Positions 21,516-32,239 of a DNA stretch of 64,000 bases are shown in pieces (position 1 is the stretch's first letter; every line of letters starts with the position of its first letter). The position numbers were made by a program, and so were the translations under genes. The stretch covers positions 2,480,001 to 2,544,000 of the forward strand of contig OX337230.1 of the NCBI GenBank assembly GCA_946965045.2, written 5' to 3'. The stretch is from Epithemia pelagica. Lineage: Eukaryota; Bacillariophyta; Bacillariophyceae; Surirellales; Surirellaceae. The notes below the pieces were generated by a model. It searched no databases and was not told where the DNA came from. It saw nothing but the letters and a program-made list of their open reading frames with translations.

Positions 21516-22558
21516 ATGGGAAGACGCATTTCTCTTATACGACCACCAATTCTTCATCTGGCATTGCTCTTGTCTGGCTCGGCAGCATTTCATGCCAATC
21601 ATTGTCCATTTTACGGAACAAAGCCCTTGCTGTTGGATTCGACGGGGACCTGGAGACGTTCCATCGAATCGATCGGTGATGATTCCCACAATGGTGCCAG
21701 ACTGTGTTTATCAGAGGATGGACGACTGCTCCACAAATTCCATCCACAAAAGAGAAGTGTTCGCCTCGACGGTTCGGTGGTTTCGACACACGACAACACG
21801 ACCCACCGAGAGCCTCCCGTTCCAACCACATTGAGGGAAGCACTGAATGTCTTCTTTTTGGATCAATACAATGGGCCTCGATTGATTGTGGCCATATTGT
21901 GTGGTCTTGCAACCTGCCGAACATTCATGAGTGAGGTCCCTGTCACGACCATGGATGCTGTCGTGGCATCCTTGGCCATTGTATTTTGGTGGTTTCAAGA
22001 ACATTTTCTACACAAATACCTTCTTCACTCCAAGTTGGATTGGTATGGCAAGGAGATCCATGAAGGCCATCATTCGAAACCCTATTTTCACATCTCAATC
22101 GATCCTGGTAGGTGTCGGCCAAATGGCGCGTCCATCCAAATTATCGTTGTGACAATGGATGATGCAACGACGGTCTGCATGAATGGATTATTAAGACGAC
22201 AATCTCACGCCATTGTTTCATATTGACAGCTGGTCTTATGTTTGGTTGGCTGTTTGCTGTTTTGATGGGGTTGCAAACGCTGTTGCCACTCCCATTGGCG
22301 TTGAGTGCCACTCTTGGCTACGCCCTCGCCGGTCTTTGGTATGAATTTCTTCATTTCATTGTTCATACCAAGGTCCGATTTCAACCTCACTCGTACTTGC
22401 AGAAAATGAAACTTCACCACAAGAAGCATCACCTGATAGACAAGGAAAATTGGCTGGGGTTTTCGGTTCCTGCGGTCGACACATTGTTTGGAACAAACCC
22501 AACAACCATGTCGAAACAGTGCAAAACGGCCACGACACTTGCACAAGCCGACACGTGA
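21516..22558 (+). CDS. Plastid-targeted fatty-acid-hydroxylase-superfamily enzyme, two exons
   Basis: Exon 1 is 21516-22107 and exon 2 is 22230-22558; the intron (GTAGGT...TTGACAG) restores one 306-residue frame. The di-iron histidine boxes of the fatty acid hydroxylase/sterol desaturase/carotene hydroxylase family fall on both exons: HFLHKYLLH and HEGHH in exon 1, FLHFIVH and HHKKHH in exon 2, followed by WLGFSVPAVDTLFGT, the typical C-terminal signature. The N-terminus has a hydrophobic signal peptide ending SAAFHA, resembling the SAF-type cleavage junction of diatom plastid proteins, then a Ser/Arg-rich transit-like stretch. An oxygen-dependent hydroxylation of a lipid or carotenoid in the plastid is inferred; the substrate is not determined. 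The frame extends upstream of 21516 only through a GTG. Confidence 0.85.
22108..22229 (+). other. Intron of hydroxylase gene (GT-AG)
   Basis: A 122-bp intron begins GTAGGT after a G and ends TTGACAG. Splicing places one base of exon 1 with two of exon 2 to keep the frame, joining the HEGHH and EFLHFIVH halves of the catalytic core. An in-frame stop lies inside the intron. Confidence 0.85.
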
Positions 22559-23070
22559 CAATCAGCATGAAGATTGTATCAGAGGAGAAAACACTTTCTT
22601 GTTGGTCAGTTGTGAAGGGTTGTTTCAAAACATTGAGTGAGAGGTTGACTGCCTAGGAATTTTTGTCATCACATTTTGACTGGGAACGGCCACAGTCTCG
22701 AAACCACTACGATATCGCTTCTACTGAACACGAATAGTCTCCAATACATTCAGAGAATCGACAATACATTCAGAGAGTCGACACATATTGGGATGCGGAA
22801 CATGCTCCACCATTCCTACACAAACGTGTCTTCATTCATGAGGAAGAATGACAGCTCTGACTTGTCGTTTGGAGGAACGAGTCCCTCCTTTGAAAACCAC
22901 CGATGGACCAGTTCTTATGCTACGTTTTTGCTCTCTCGGTCGATTGGATTGTGTCAAGAGGATCAACAAGTGAATAAGAAATCATGGAATCATTGCCTTT
23001 TCCCGGCTTGTATCTAACAGTTCTTTATCTAAACTCTGTCCTGATGTGTGATTGCATAATGATATAGCTA
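22559..23070. other. Convergent intergenic region with short direct repeat
   Basis: About 510 bp between 3' ends. A 20-base unit, AATACATTCAGAGARTCGAC, is repeated in tandem near 22742-22783. No gene is supported. Confidence 0.5.
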
Positions 23071-24340
23071 TCAATTGCTTAATGAAACACGGTTTCGCTC
23101 CTGTCGAACAGACGCAATACTGAACGTAGCCCAGCTATCCACTGGAGTCCCATCACTTCGCCTCGTGGTCGATATACTTTTAGGAGGGAGATATCGTGCA
23201 GATGCGTTTTGTCGATTGGCGCTTCCACTCCCTTGTAGTTGGATACGATCCCGCGGTACTCTGTTCATTATTTCCCGAAAGGCAATACGTGCAGGATCAT
23301 AGGTCAACGCAGTCCCCGAACTTGCGCATGACCGAGCGTGACTTTCCCCATCCTGTGCCCAGCTATCGACGGCTTCCGAATCAGAGTCGTAACTAACAGC
23401 TTCATTCGCAATCCTTCTAAAGAACTCGGATGGGCCATCGTCAAGGTCTGATTTGTCGCTATCATTGTCGTCGTCCTGAAACGTGACAAACGTTTGAGGT
23501 TCCTCCACCTCTTCCACAACATGATCTTCTGAATCCGAAACAGTTTGCTCCTCATCACTCGGTAAATCATCCGAGTCAGAAGTATCGTGACTCGAACTAA
23601 CATCATGACTACGAGAAGAGTCGGTTTCCGTGGCCAAAGGAACGTTTGTTTGAGAGTCCCCCTGGAATCCTGAAAACGACCACCCAGTGAACTCTTGCCA
23701 CTCTGTATCTTCCATATCACTCTTTGAGCACGACGAAAAGTCCGCAAAACCGGATTCATCGTCGGCTTCGGAAGAGGATGTAGAAACGTCGTCTGGCAAA
23801 GGGTCGAAATCCATTGTTATGTAATTGTTCAGGTACTCCTCATCAATTTTCAGGGCCAGTGCATCCATTTCTTCTTTCAACCATTCGAGCTGTCTCTGAC
23901 TCTTGGTCCGAAGTTGAGCCACGTTACTTTTTCTGTAGTTTGGGTGTTGTGGCAAGGCTTTCCCCAAGAATGCCTTTAACCGATGACCCACCACATACGT
24001 TTCCTCAATGTTGGATTTGGGATCTCGACATTTCTTTTGAAAGTCTGTAATGGCCTGTAACCATGTTAAAATTCGAGGATATAATGGGTGAGTATTCGTC
24101 CTTGGTTCCATATTAATGCACCATTGGAAGACAAGCACATCCATCACTGACCTTATCGGTGATCCGAAAGTAACGCTCAATTTGACACTTTTTGTGCATC
24201 TCAAAACTTGTCCCTCCCTGGACTTCATCCTTTGCCACAAGTTCTTTTCTTCTGGCTGCCCCATACCGACGCCATTCCTCTCTGCGTTTCCGCCTCGACA
24301 ACGACGACCCCACTCGATTGCTTCGATGTTTCTTCTCCAT
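23071..24340 (-). CDS. Unrecognised acidic protein, two exons
   Basis: Exon 1 is 24340-24152 and exon 2 is 24054-23071, joined across a 97-bp phase-0 intron (GTCAGT...GGTTACAG), giving about 390 residues. The N-terminus is strongly basic (EKKHRSNRVGSSLSRRKRREEWRR). Splicing joins IERYFRITDK to AITDFQKKCRDPKS, making a continuous helical region to about residue 140 that recalls small helical domains such as USP8-dimerisation/MIT modules, but I cannot confirm a family. The rest is rich in Asp, Glu and Ser (many SDSED-type clusters, possible CK2 sites), ending with a basic tail. A single-exon reading from 24417 lacks an ATG and is the less natural model. Function unknown. Confidence 0.7.
24055..24151 (-). 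other. Intron of acidic-protein gene (GT-AG)
   Basis: On the - strand the intron starts GTCAGT and ends GGTTACAG; both exon ends fall on codon boundaries. The intron frame is open by chance, so intron retention would give an alternative, longer protein. The spliced form is preferred because exon 1 supplies the ATG. Confidence 0.6.
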
Positions 24341-26091
24341 GATAACTTGTGACAACAACGGCTTGGACACTCGTATCGAACGCGGACTTTCCAACTAGGC
24401 AAGTAGTCTCCAAGCAAGGGTCGATTTGTTTCGGAGTCTCCAGAACTTTATTGGAGCGAGTTGCCTCACAAACAAACAGGGAAGAAGCGACAAAGAGAGA
24501 GTACGAGAAGAAGGGCGCTCAAATCGACCGAAAAATCTGTGTCTCTTCACCAACACACAAGGGGCACGACCGACGATTCCGATTGGCACAGTTGGCACAC
24601 GGGCGCACCTTGGTTTCCGTTTCACCGCACCCCAAGCGACATGGGGCCTATCAAACGGAATGTCTCATGCAGTCTTGAATCTTGTCACGCAATGCTAGTA
24701 AAAATTGACGGAACCGTTCTTTCGTCCCACCACGATCGGCATGCTCTTCTAAGACACCCTATTTTGGTCTTGATCTGGACGATTACATAGGAGTAGGAGT
24801 GGGTCACTATCGCGGGAACTGCCAACCACAATCTCCAACCACTCTTCCGAGGATGACGAGTCTTCTGGACATCCTGTTCGAGCATTCGTTCATGTTTTTT
24901 GGAGAGCGAATTTCGGCCGACTGTGCAATTTTATCTTCCTCTCTACTCGCGAGTCGTTTCCCTCACCGGACGCTTGCAACGAACACCACAGGGCACACTT
25001 TTCTTCTGTACTTACGTGAAGGATCATTCTTCTCCTTACAATTACGTCTCATTGTTAGAGATGTGGGGTTCTCGCCTTTTTACAAATCTTGTCCCTGCCC
25101 ATCATTGCATCCACTGCTGACTTTGTTTACACTCTAGAGATCATAACTAGTCTCGCGTCACTCTCGCAAACTACGATAGATTTTGAGCAGGATCTGGACT
25201 AACGGTGGACTGACAATCCGCGAATGTCCCAGGGCTTTTCCCATTCGTCATCCCTTTATTCACAATTATTTGTCCGTTGCCAGTAGTACAAATAATGAAG
25301 CAACCAATCGAGTGCTTCTGCCACACCATCCCGTATGACGTCCAGGAGCGAGGTTCAAGAGTTCCAATATGACTGAATGGTTGGGAATAAGAGTATCCTG
25401 TTGTACTGCTCCAGTTATGGTATTCCTGGAATGATGCAAAACGAGAGACGCAAATCGACGAGTCCAACGAGACTGCCTTTGTGGAGGAGAATGTTGCAAC
25501 CAGCCATGGAATGGATCAATGAGATCTTAAACGTTTTCAACGGATAAAAAATGACACTAGGAGACAAAGGCGTTTGATCAAGGACCATTCCTGATTGGAT
25601 GCCCTTCTTTGAGTAGAGTGGCTTTGGATCATATCTCAAGTGAAAAGCAAATCAAATTGCAGGCTTGGAAAGAAGTTGCAATTGGGCGAAGCTGGTCGCA
25701 AGGGGCCGGCTTCGATTGTCATTCGGGATCCTTGAGTTTGAACTACTCGGACAACTTCCCGCGATGCCACTAACAGCACCAATGGGGTGGTGACAGCAAA
25801 GAATCGAAAACAGATAGCTTTGAAAACATGCGGGCCTGTGGCGTGGGCGTCATTGATGATGTCTTTCGGCCAACCTCAAGGTGCCCTACTTATGAAGGGT
25901 CTTGCAGAAAAGCACAGCGTCAGCCATCCGCTGCTAAGGGCTGGGTCATCGATTCGACTGCACGTTTTAATTTTCACTGGGGTTAAAGTTATAAATTTTA
26001 AAATCACCACCTCACCACGACGCTCAGCATTTGATGCCGCCGTTCTTCTTTCGACCCAGCCTTCATGCATGCGTTCAAGGCTGGAGGGTGT
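24341..26091. other. Gene-poor region, nothing assigned
   Basis: About 1.75 kb. Short frames on both strands (for example near 24799-25137 + and 25171-25467 -) lack ATG starts or recognisable domains. Base composition is ordinary. This stretch marks the change from the housekeeping block to the accessory block. Confidence 0.45.
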
Positions 26092-28221
26092 TCAGAACTG
26101 CGAGGAATCCTGTAAGTGTGGAGGGTGTTGCCCGACGGGATTGTTGGGCTCAGCAGGTTGCAACGGGAGGGCAAAGAACGGGGATTGCCCCGACAGTAAG
26201 GCCAGAGACACGGTCATAGTTTGAAATTCCAAAGGAAAAGTGCATGGTACGTCATCGGTCATCGTTGAAGGCTCGACGGAGGACCATCCTCCGTCCAGAG
26301 ATTCATCGTAAGATACCACCTCTGAAGCCTCGGTGTCCATGTCCATCATGCTAGTTGGTTCGTGGACGTCCATATCAGCTGGTCCGTCTTCTGTCCCCGG
26401 GACGACAACGGTCTTAGGGATAGAAACCACTTTGGACTGTCTTGGTCTCACATACTTCACCTTGGGTCCTGATACTTGGGAAGGTCTCGCGGAACAGTGG
26501 CTCTCGATAAGTGGCTGTTGCTCGATTGGAACACGGACGGCGGAGAATGTGACATCCTCGGGAACCACGAAGGCAATCTTTATCGTGGAAATCTTCTTCT
26601 GTACTTCTCCAGAGATGTTGTAAACAAACCCGTGCAGGAAAGATCGGATGTCAAAGGCATGTTCGTCGCCCACAGTAAACTGAAGGCACAGTAGAGTCCC
26701 ATCTTCAAGAAGAATGGCTGCGTCAATATTCGCAAAGTTCGGAACGCTTGGTTTCCAATATAACCAAGTGGTGTTGAGCGCCGCAATGCCATTCATCCCA
26801 GTTCCAGTTGCTTGAGTATAAGCTGGCCAAGATGCATTGAATCCAGTGCCGACGATACTTCCAGATGTCACGGTAGCGTCCACACCTACAGTTCCAGTGG
26901 CCATAGTAGCAGCCGATATGCCACCAACCCCTGCTGCAGCTTCGACAGAAGCTACCGGAAACTTCCTTGCGGCGGCACTTTGGGCCTGCTGGCGCCACTG
27001 GTCAATGGCTGTTTCCGACAGCTTGTGACACCAGAGTTCGAAATGCCAACCAAAGAGGCTTTGGTTCATGGTGCTCTTTGCGAACATCATTCCTCGCTGC
27101 ACTTCATCTATGCTGAGCTTGAACCACAGCTTGCGAGCAATATGGGCCGAACCCAAAACTAAAGTAGTTTCGAAAAACGTTCTGCCGCCATTTTCTTCAG
27201 GATCTTCAGTCACCATCATGGCGCGAAGTCGATCCAAGCTCTTCTTGTCGGCACTCAACTGAGAGCTGTAGTACGCCATATTGACGACAGCATCATTTGC
27301 TTGCCTGGTGACTATACCATCTATCCACTTTTGCTTTTGCATAAGGATTGCCTCTTCTACTTTTCCGTCTTTGGAGCAGCACTGGATGGCATGACGGATA
27401 CAACCGCCAGTCGTGTCGAAAATTTTTTCGGTTGTACCTCGATTGCACTTTTTGAGAATCTTGAGGGCTAAGGAGAGCTCGTCAAGACTCCACACTTTCA
27501 TCGGAAAATGCCATTCATCCATGTTTTCTTGTTTTGTCGGCGGGCACCCTCCGCTTGTGACTAGATCGGATCCTGCCACTTTATCACTGGTGTTATCGTA
27601 CCTTGGACCGTCCACGATACATTTGATACCAAAGTCCGTTGGACTATTGGACTTATTTATATCGCCGGTGAAGAAGCGATAAGCGATTGCTGTGCAGAGA
27701 GAAGGAACTGTGTAGTTGGCATAAATGTGACGACACGCCACAATATGGACTGTTTCGTCATCGGTCTTGGCCATCCAAAAAAGGGAGGTCGCGGCTTCCT
27801 TTTGATCACGAATTTTCCTTACATAGAGCACGGCCTTGTGACGCCCAGTCAAAGCTAACGCGATTGCGGCCAAAAAAGAAAAGATCGACTTGCCGATGCC
27901 GGGTGATCCAAAGACAACGGTGGGATGGGCGTCATGGTTGAGTCGGAGATCCAGTGCGTGCTGAAGGTACTTGCGAACGAAAATAGTTTTTGGCAAGAAT
28001 CTCTCTTCCTCGACTCCCTTACGCAGGTCATCTAGACAGGACAAATCAAGGGCATCATCGGAGACCTTGAACTCAATTTTGTTGGTTGTCGATCTTTGAA
28101 ACAAATCCTGTAATTTTACGGAGCAAGCTTTGTTCATGACGAACTGCACTCCTAGCATTGCATGTTGGATGACATCTCCCTTTTGGATTGGTATGACGGT
28201 TTCGGTTCGTTCGGCGCTCAT
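26092..28221 (-). CDS. P-loop NTPase plus restriction-endonuclease-like protein (Crinkler/RHS-type architecture)
   Basis: An intronless 709-residue frame. A P-loop, VVFGSPGIGKSIFSF, lies at residues 102-116, and a Walker-B-like strand KCIVDGP at about 200-206. A WSLDEL...GCIRHAI block near 244-279 resembles the downstream part of RHS-type NTPases. The C-terminal half has the layout of the restriction-endonuclease fold found in Crinkler/RHS effectors: E395 in FELWCH, D500 in PNFANIDAAIL, then Q514-x-T516 in CLQFTVG with H521. A Gly/Ala/Thr-rich linker (about 420-480) separates the domains. Residues after 570 are acidic and disordered. There is no signal peptide, so an intracellular, possibly nuclear, role is suggested. 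In other protists such NTPase-nuclease proteins are linked to transposons or used as effectors; that is inference here. It lies 300 bp from a Helitron relic. Confidence 0.75.
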   Translation of the reverse strand: MSAERTETVIPIQKGDVIQHAMLGVQFVMNKACSVKLQDLFQRSTTNKIEFKVSDDALDLSCLDDLRKGVEEERFLPKTIFVRKYLQHALDLRLNHDAHPTVVFGSPGIGKSIFSFLAAIALALTGRHKAVLYVRKIRDQKEAATSLFWMAKTDDETVHIVACRHIYANYTVPSLCTAIAYRFFTGDINKSNSPTDFGIKCIVDGPRYDNTSDKVAGSDLVTSGGCPPTKQENMDEWHFPMKVWSLDELSLALKILKKCNRGTTEKIFDTTGGCIRHAIQCCSKDGKVEEAILMQKQKWIDGIVTRQANDAVVNMAYYSSQLSADKKSLDRLRAMMVTEDPEENGGRTFFETTLVLGSAHIARKLWFKLSIDEVQRGMMFAKSTMNQSLFGWHFELWCHKLSETAIDQWRQQAQSAAARKFPVASVEAAAGVGGISAATMATGTVGVDATVTSGSIVGTGFNASWPAYTQATGTGMNGIAALNTTWLYWKPSVPNFANIDAAILLEDGTLLCLQFTVGDEHAFDIRSFLHGFVYNISGEVQKKISTIKIAFVVPEDVTFSAVRVPIEQQPLIESHCSARPSQVSGPKVKYVRPRQSKVVSIPKTVVVPGTEDGPADMDVHEPTSMMDMDTEASEVVSYDESLDGGWSSVEPSTMTDDVPCTFPLEFQTMTVSLALLSGQSPFFALPLQPAEPNNPVGQHPPHLQDSSQF

Positions 28222-28532
28222 CGTCCTGTTGCTTTATTGGGTGTAAGAGGAGGCTCTCCGTAGTGTACGTCATCTTGTATAAGTGGCAAAGAGGAGACCG
28301 CCGGGGTGTGCGTAGAGGGATATGGATGCAGAAAATAAATGTCAGTAGACCAGTCACGAACACAGATAGGGGAGAAACAGACAGTGTCGTCAGTAGATTG
28401 GCGATGACTTCCCGTTGGAAATGTGAGATGAAGGAGGACGTCAGGCGGAATGTAAAGAGGAGTGCGCTAGGAAATAGGACATCCCATTTCTGTGGGATAT
28501 TTGGTCCGAAGTCTTATTCAATAATATTTGTA
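28222..28532. other. Spacer between NTPase-nuclease gene and Helitron relic
   Basis: About 310 bp containing the 5' leader of the - strand gene ending at 26092. No Helitron 3' terminus (hairpin plus CTRR) could be recognised with confidence. Confidence 0.4.
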
Positions 28533-29727
28533 TTAGTGGAAGAGAGACTGTATTATGGCTTCATTTTCACCCTGGAGTAAGATGTTGTAGTTGTCATTGG
28601 AAATTGGTTGAACCTCTTTTGTTTTCATGAAATTGATCAGGTTCTTGTAGACTTGTGGTACATTATTCAAAATTCTCAGGAGTCTCTTTTCCAAAGGTTT
28701 TCTCAGATAAAGTCCTGTTATTGTGCGTACTCTTGAGAGAACGACATAGGACCAATTTTCAACCATTGACCAGGTATGTACAAACAGTGATGCAACTGAC
28801 GCACCCTGAAGTTTATGACCCGTTGTTGCATTGTTGCAGACGAAGGGGAGCTGAAGTCCTTTCATGTGAAGTTTCAGCCGTGATTCCTTTTTTAATGAAG
28901 ACATTATTTGGAACCCAGGCAAGATGAGGACACTTTCTTTGTCGCAGGACTTGAAAACGACGTATTTCATCATCCTCGCCGATTGTTTCTCGAGCGGGGT
29001 GCGTAAAGTGTTCAGTGTCCTCAAACTCCAGAAAGTTGTCGTCTTTTCCTTTGTGTCTCTGAATTATTTCATATTGTTCATAGAAGTCCTTTGGGCATAA
29101 GTCGTATAACGACTGTGGTCGACAAAGGTAATGAAGTGCCAGAATATCTGCATATGGTTTTCCTTTGTGCGATCGCAACTGTGTTCTTGTGATAGTTTGG
29201 TTTGTAATAAGTTTCACAAGGTCTGTGACAGGCACATAGGCAAAGTCATGAGAGAATATGAATCTTGAATGATTCCTCGTAAGAAAAGATGCCTGTGACG
29301 CTCCAATGATATTGGTTTTATTGGCAGCAAAACCAGCCCTGATTAGGAGGCTTAGTGATTGGGATCTGCTTGTGCGATCGTCCTCCACCTTTGATTGAGC
29401 AGCTGTTAAACTTTGAATCACCATTTCATATGGTTCAGCATTTTGATCCTGTGTATTTTTTGTTGGATATTTGATGGTGTACATACCAATTGGACCAGGA
29501 GACACAATCCGAGCATTTGAGTTACCGCCGATCATTGATTCAGAAACTGCATTGACATATGTGTTGACAAATACGTCGTATTCTGAACGCTTTGGAATAA
29601 CATGAAAAAACCTTCTTCCCTCCATTGTACCATGCCATTTGTAGAACTTTGATCTGTTAAGACAGCCTTGAAGCATATTCTGTGTCGTTGTATGTTTTTG
29701 CGGTAGTTGTGGATAACGCATGCGACA
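28533..29727 (-). pseudogene. Helitron middle region and helicase tail
   Basis: The frame resumes right after the TAG at 29728 and runs to about 28880, including a SFLTRNHSRFIFSHDFAYVPV segment and a WVPNNVFIKKG segment that resembles the late part of Pif1-like helicases. A change of frame near 28880 leads into the tail motif FVCNNATTGHKLQGASV and the final 80 residues. No GxxGTGKS-type Walker A lies in between. Confidence 0.65.
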
Positions 29728-31008
29728 CTATAATCCATTAAAATGATTGTCGGATTTTGCGCCAGGCTTTTTCCACGGCTGATTCTTGAAACATGATTTT
29801 GCATGTCTGGAATTGTGTAGATCGGTAGATGCATGTTGAAGAGAGGGAAATACGTTCACCTGGCTGCGATCCGGTTTAGTGTATTCATAGCATATGTTGG
29901 AAAGCAAATGTGTTGTATCCGGTAATCCACGTGGCAAAGAAATTGAAGTGACACCTTCCAAATAATTTTCAACCAACTCCTCACTCGTCCATTCTTTGTC
30001 ACAGTGCTCACAATATGCAATTGTTAATGATTTCTTATGACAGTCTTTGTGCCGCAAGTTTCTCAATTGTTGTATATCAACCAATCTTGGTCGCTGTCGC
30101 CTTCCAATTCGTTGCGGACAACCATCATGATCAAAAATTTGGTGTATTGTTCTTTTTTGTCGGTATAATGTTTCGCGAGAAAGATCCACAAGAGACGTTG
30201 AAACTGCATTATCCAGAACATGAGCAATATGGACTCTGGCTTGCAGTTGAGTTTTTGTGTTATCGTCATCAAGCAAATCAAGATAGGTGTCAAAACCACG
30301 TAGTCAAATAATGAGATGTACATGCAATGTCGATCGGCCCTGTTCTTCAATGGCACCTCCAAATGCAAGTGGAAGCCCAAATAAACCAGGTTTGCCTGTT
30401 GGTCTGTTGTGTTTTATGTCCCATCCAACTACTTCTTCAAGAACAATATCAAGAACATATTGGAATGCAAGAGATGTTATGCCAGGAAATTTTAACCGAA
30501 TCTGTTTCCGTAGACGGCCTCTGTTTTCAAGTTCATCAGTGGATAATTGCTGAACATTGATAGCGACACCGTTTTTGTCATGCATGGAATAGGTTGTCAC
30601 AAGAAAGGAATTTTCATCATCTGGCGTCACAGTGAGAAATATACCTCCAAGGCCAAAATGATGCTGTAATGAATTCATCCAACCTCTGGCTCTTTTAGCA
30701 GCCTGATCAGTGTGTGGTAATGCTTTTGCTATGCTGTCGACGCTCTGGAATAAATTTTGAGCAGCTTGGTTCTGAAGAGTTTGATTGCCATTGTTATAAG
30801 CTTGTGCAGCAGCAGCGAAGTTTAGTCTATTCAGAGCACGAGGCAAATCGTGGAGATATCGGTTACCATTCAATATTTGGCAGGAATTTTTGAGGACAGT
30901 ACTCCGGATTTTCATATTAAATAGTTTAAGAACAAACATAGGTGTATGGAAGTCGGGGTTGCTAATATACGATAGATGTTTTGCATATTGAGGTAGAGCA
31001 AGATTCAT
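29728..31008 (-). pseudogene. Helitron Rep domain, interrupted by TGA
   Basis: Residues from MNLALPQYAKHLSYISNPDF run through AKRARGWMNSLQHHFGLGGIFLTVTP to EEQGRSTLHVHLII, the rolling-circle Rep core with its two-histidine metal site. The next codon is TGA at 30304-30306, where the family normally has Trp, and the same frame continues LRGFDTYLDLLDDDN to 29728. A single G-to-A change in a Trp codon would explain the stop. The second Rep motif with catalytic Tyr is not clearly recognisable further down. Confidence 0.75.
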
Positions 31009-31739
31009 ACATTCGCCATTTGAGGTTGGTCGCTCTTCATCTGGACCACCTTTTCCAATGGCATCTGTAGCATACAGCTTAAAACAAAGTTGTTGTCGAT
31101 ATAATCATTTGTGAACTTGCGTGTAAGGTTGGAGACGACAGATGCATCAAATCCCTGTTCCTGAGCCTGTAGCACAATTTTCTCAAAGTCAAATGCCGAA
31201 GTTTGACCACCGTATACGGGCGTAAGAGAACCGTCCGGAAAATAAACAGCATACGATTCTTGTGATTCAATGTCTCTCAAGTACCTCCTTTGATCTTCTG
31301 TTTGATTCGCACTGTTTGGATCTTGCGGTGCAGTGGTCGACAGATCAATTAATTTCGGTTCAAATTCGACCAGTGCATTGTGTAAATCAACCAAATCAAT
31401 GTCTTTCCATTCTGTATTATTGTCAATTAACCATTCAAGAGCAGCTCTAACTCTATATGGATTGATCGTACTTCTATGACGAACAATTCTTGCCTGTTCT
31501 TGAGTAAATTCACCATGCATAATATATACTATATTGGTATTAAGAATATCGGCTAGTTTTGTCCCAATAACGACACTTCGACTAACAGATAGTGGGGCGA
31601 CCTTATAATAACCCAGTGTTCCCTTTAATTTGGTACTGCGTCCACCAGTATACGTAAAACAGTAACCGAATGCGACCAACTCCTGTATATTCATAGTCTT
31701 TATATAGACAATCCGGTATACTTGTGTTCTTTGGTACAA
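31005..31739 (-). pseudogene. Helitron N-terminal (DUF6570-like) fragment
   Basis: A 244-residue piece containing ELVAFGYCFTYTGGRS, YKVAPLSVSRSVVIG and NPYRVRAALEWLIDNN, the pattern found upstream of Rep in protist and animal Helitrons. It is out of phase with the zinc-binding leader (31921-31700), whose last residues overlap its start. That places a frameshift near 31705-31740. It overlaps by four bases, in another frame, with the Rep fragment downstream. Confidence 0.7.
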
Positions 31740-32239
31740 AAAAAATCACGATGCTTCTTTAATGTGCAAGGACGTGTCTTCTTATAATTTGTTCCAGTGA
31801 ATTGATCACAGACAAAGCACACCCAGGGGGATATGGTTCCGTTGTCAGAGCAGTGATATAGAGCCGACATTCTTTCATTAATTCGATTCTTTACATCAGC
31901 GGTAGATGCTACAGATGTCATGTTGAATAGGGTTTAAGTTGAGATGGATAAAGACTTAAGATAGATGGATAGATTTGACTTTGAGTAAAGATATTGAGAT
32001 AGATTTGACTTTGATGGACTGGACGAACAAATGGACTTCCTGTTTGATGTTTGAACATGGAAAAAGTGGGAGGTAAGAGGTGAGGCATTCATAGTATGAA
32101 ACGATATATGATGAGGACGAGCAGCATCATACTTACCAAACAGTTCCAAGCGATCGGTTTGATTTTTGCTTGAATCCAAATTATGAAAGGAGCGCAACTC
32201 TCTTCTGTCTAAAAGAAGTCATATCGTTGCAGTTTTAGC

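Larger units (their letters stand above)
28533..31921 (-). mobile_element. Degenerate Helitron (Rep/helicase transposon relic)
   Basis: Six - strand frames line up in order as one broken Helitron polyprotein. First a C2H2/C4-type zinc-binding leader (about 31921-31700), then a DUF6570-like N-terminal region (31739-31005), then the Rep N-terminal domain with GLFGLPLAFGGAIEEQ and the HUH-like TLHVHLII (31008-30304), a post-Rep region (30303-28813), and finally a Pif1-type helicase tail (CNNATTGHKLQGASV and NWSYVVLSRVRTITGLYL, 28900-28533). An in-frame TGA at 30304-30306 and TAG at 29728-29730 interrupt it, and frames change near 31710, 31005 and 28880. No Walker A or B of the helicase is visible between the Rep and the tail, so the helicase core appears deleted. 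It cannot encode an active transposase. Confidence 0.85.

Noticed and set aside
24113-24417. Single-exon start for the acidic protein at 24417
   Set aside because: That reading starts at a non-ATG codon and mixes unrelated frame sequence; the two-exon model gives an ATG and continuous helical sequence.
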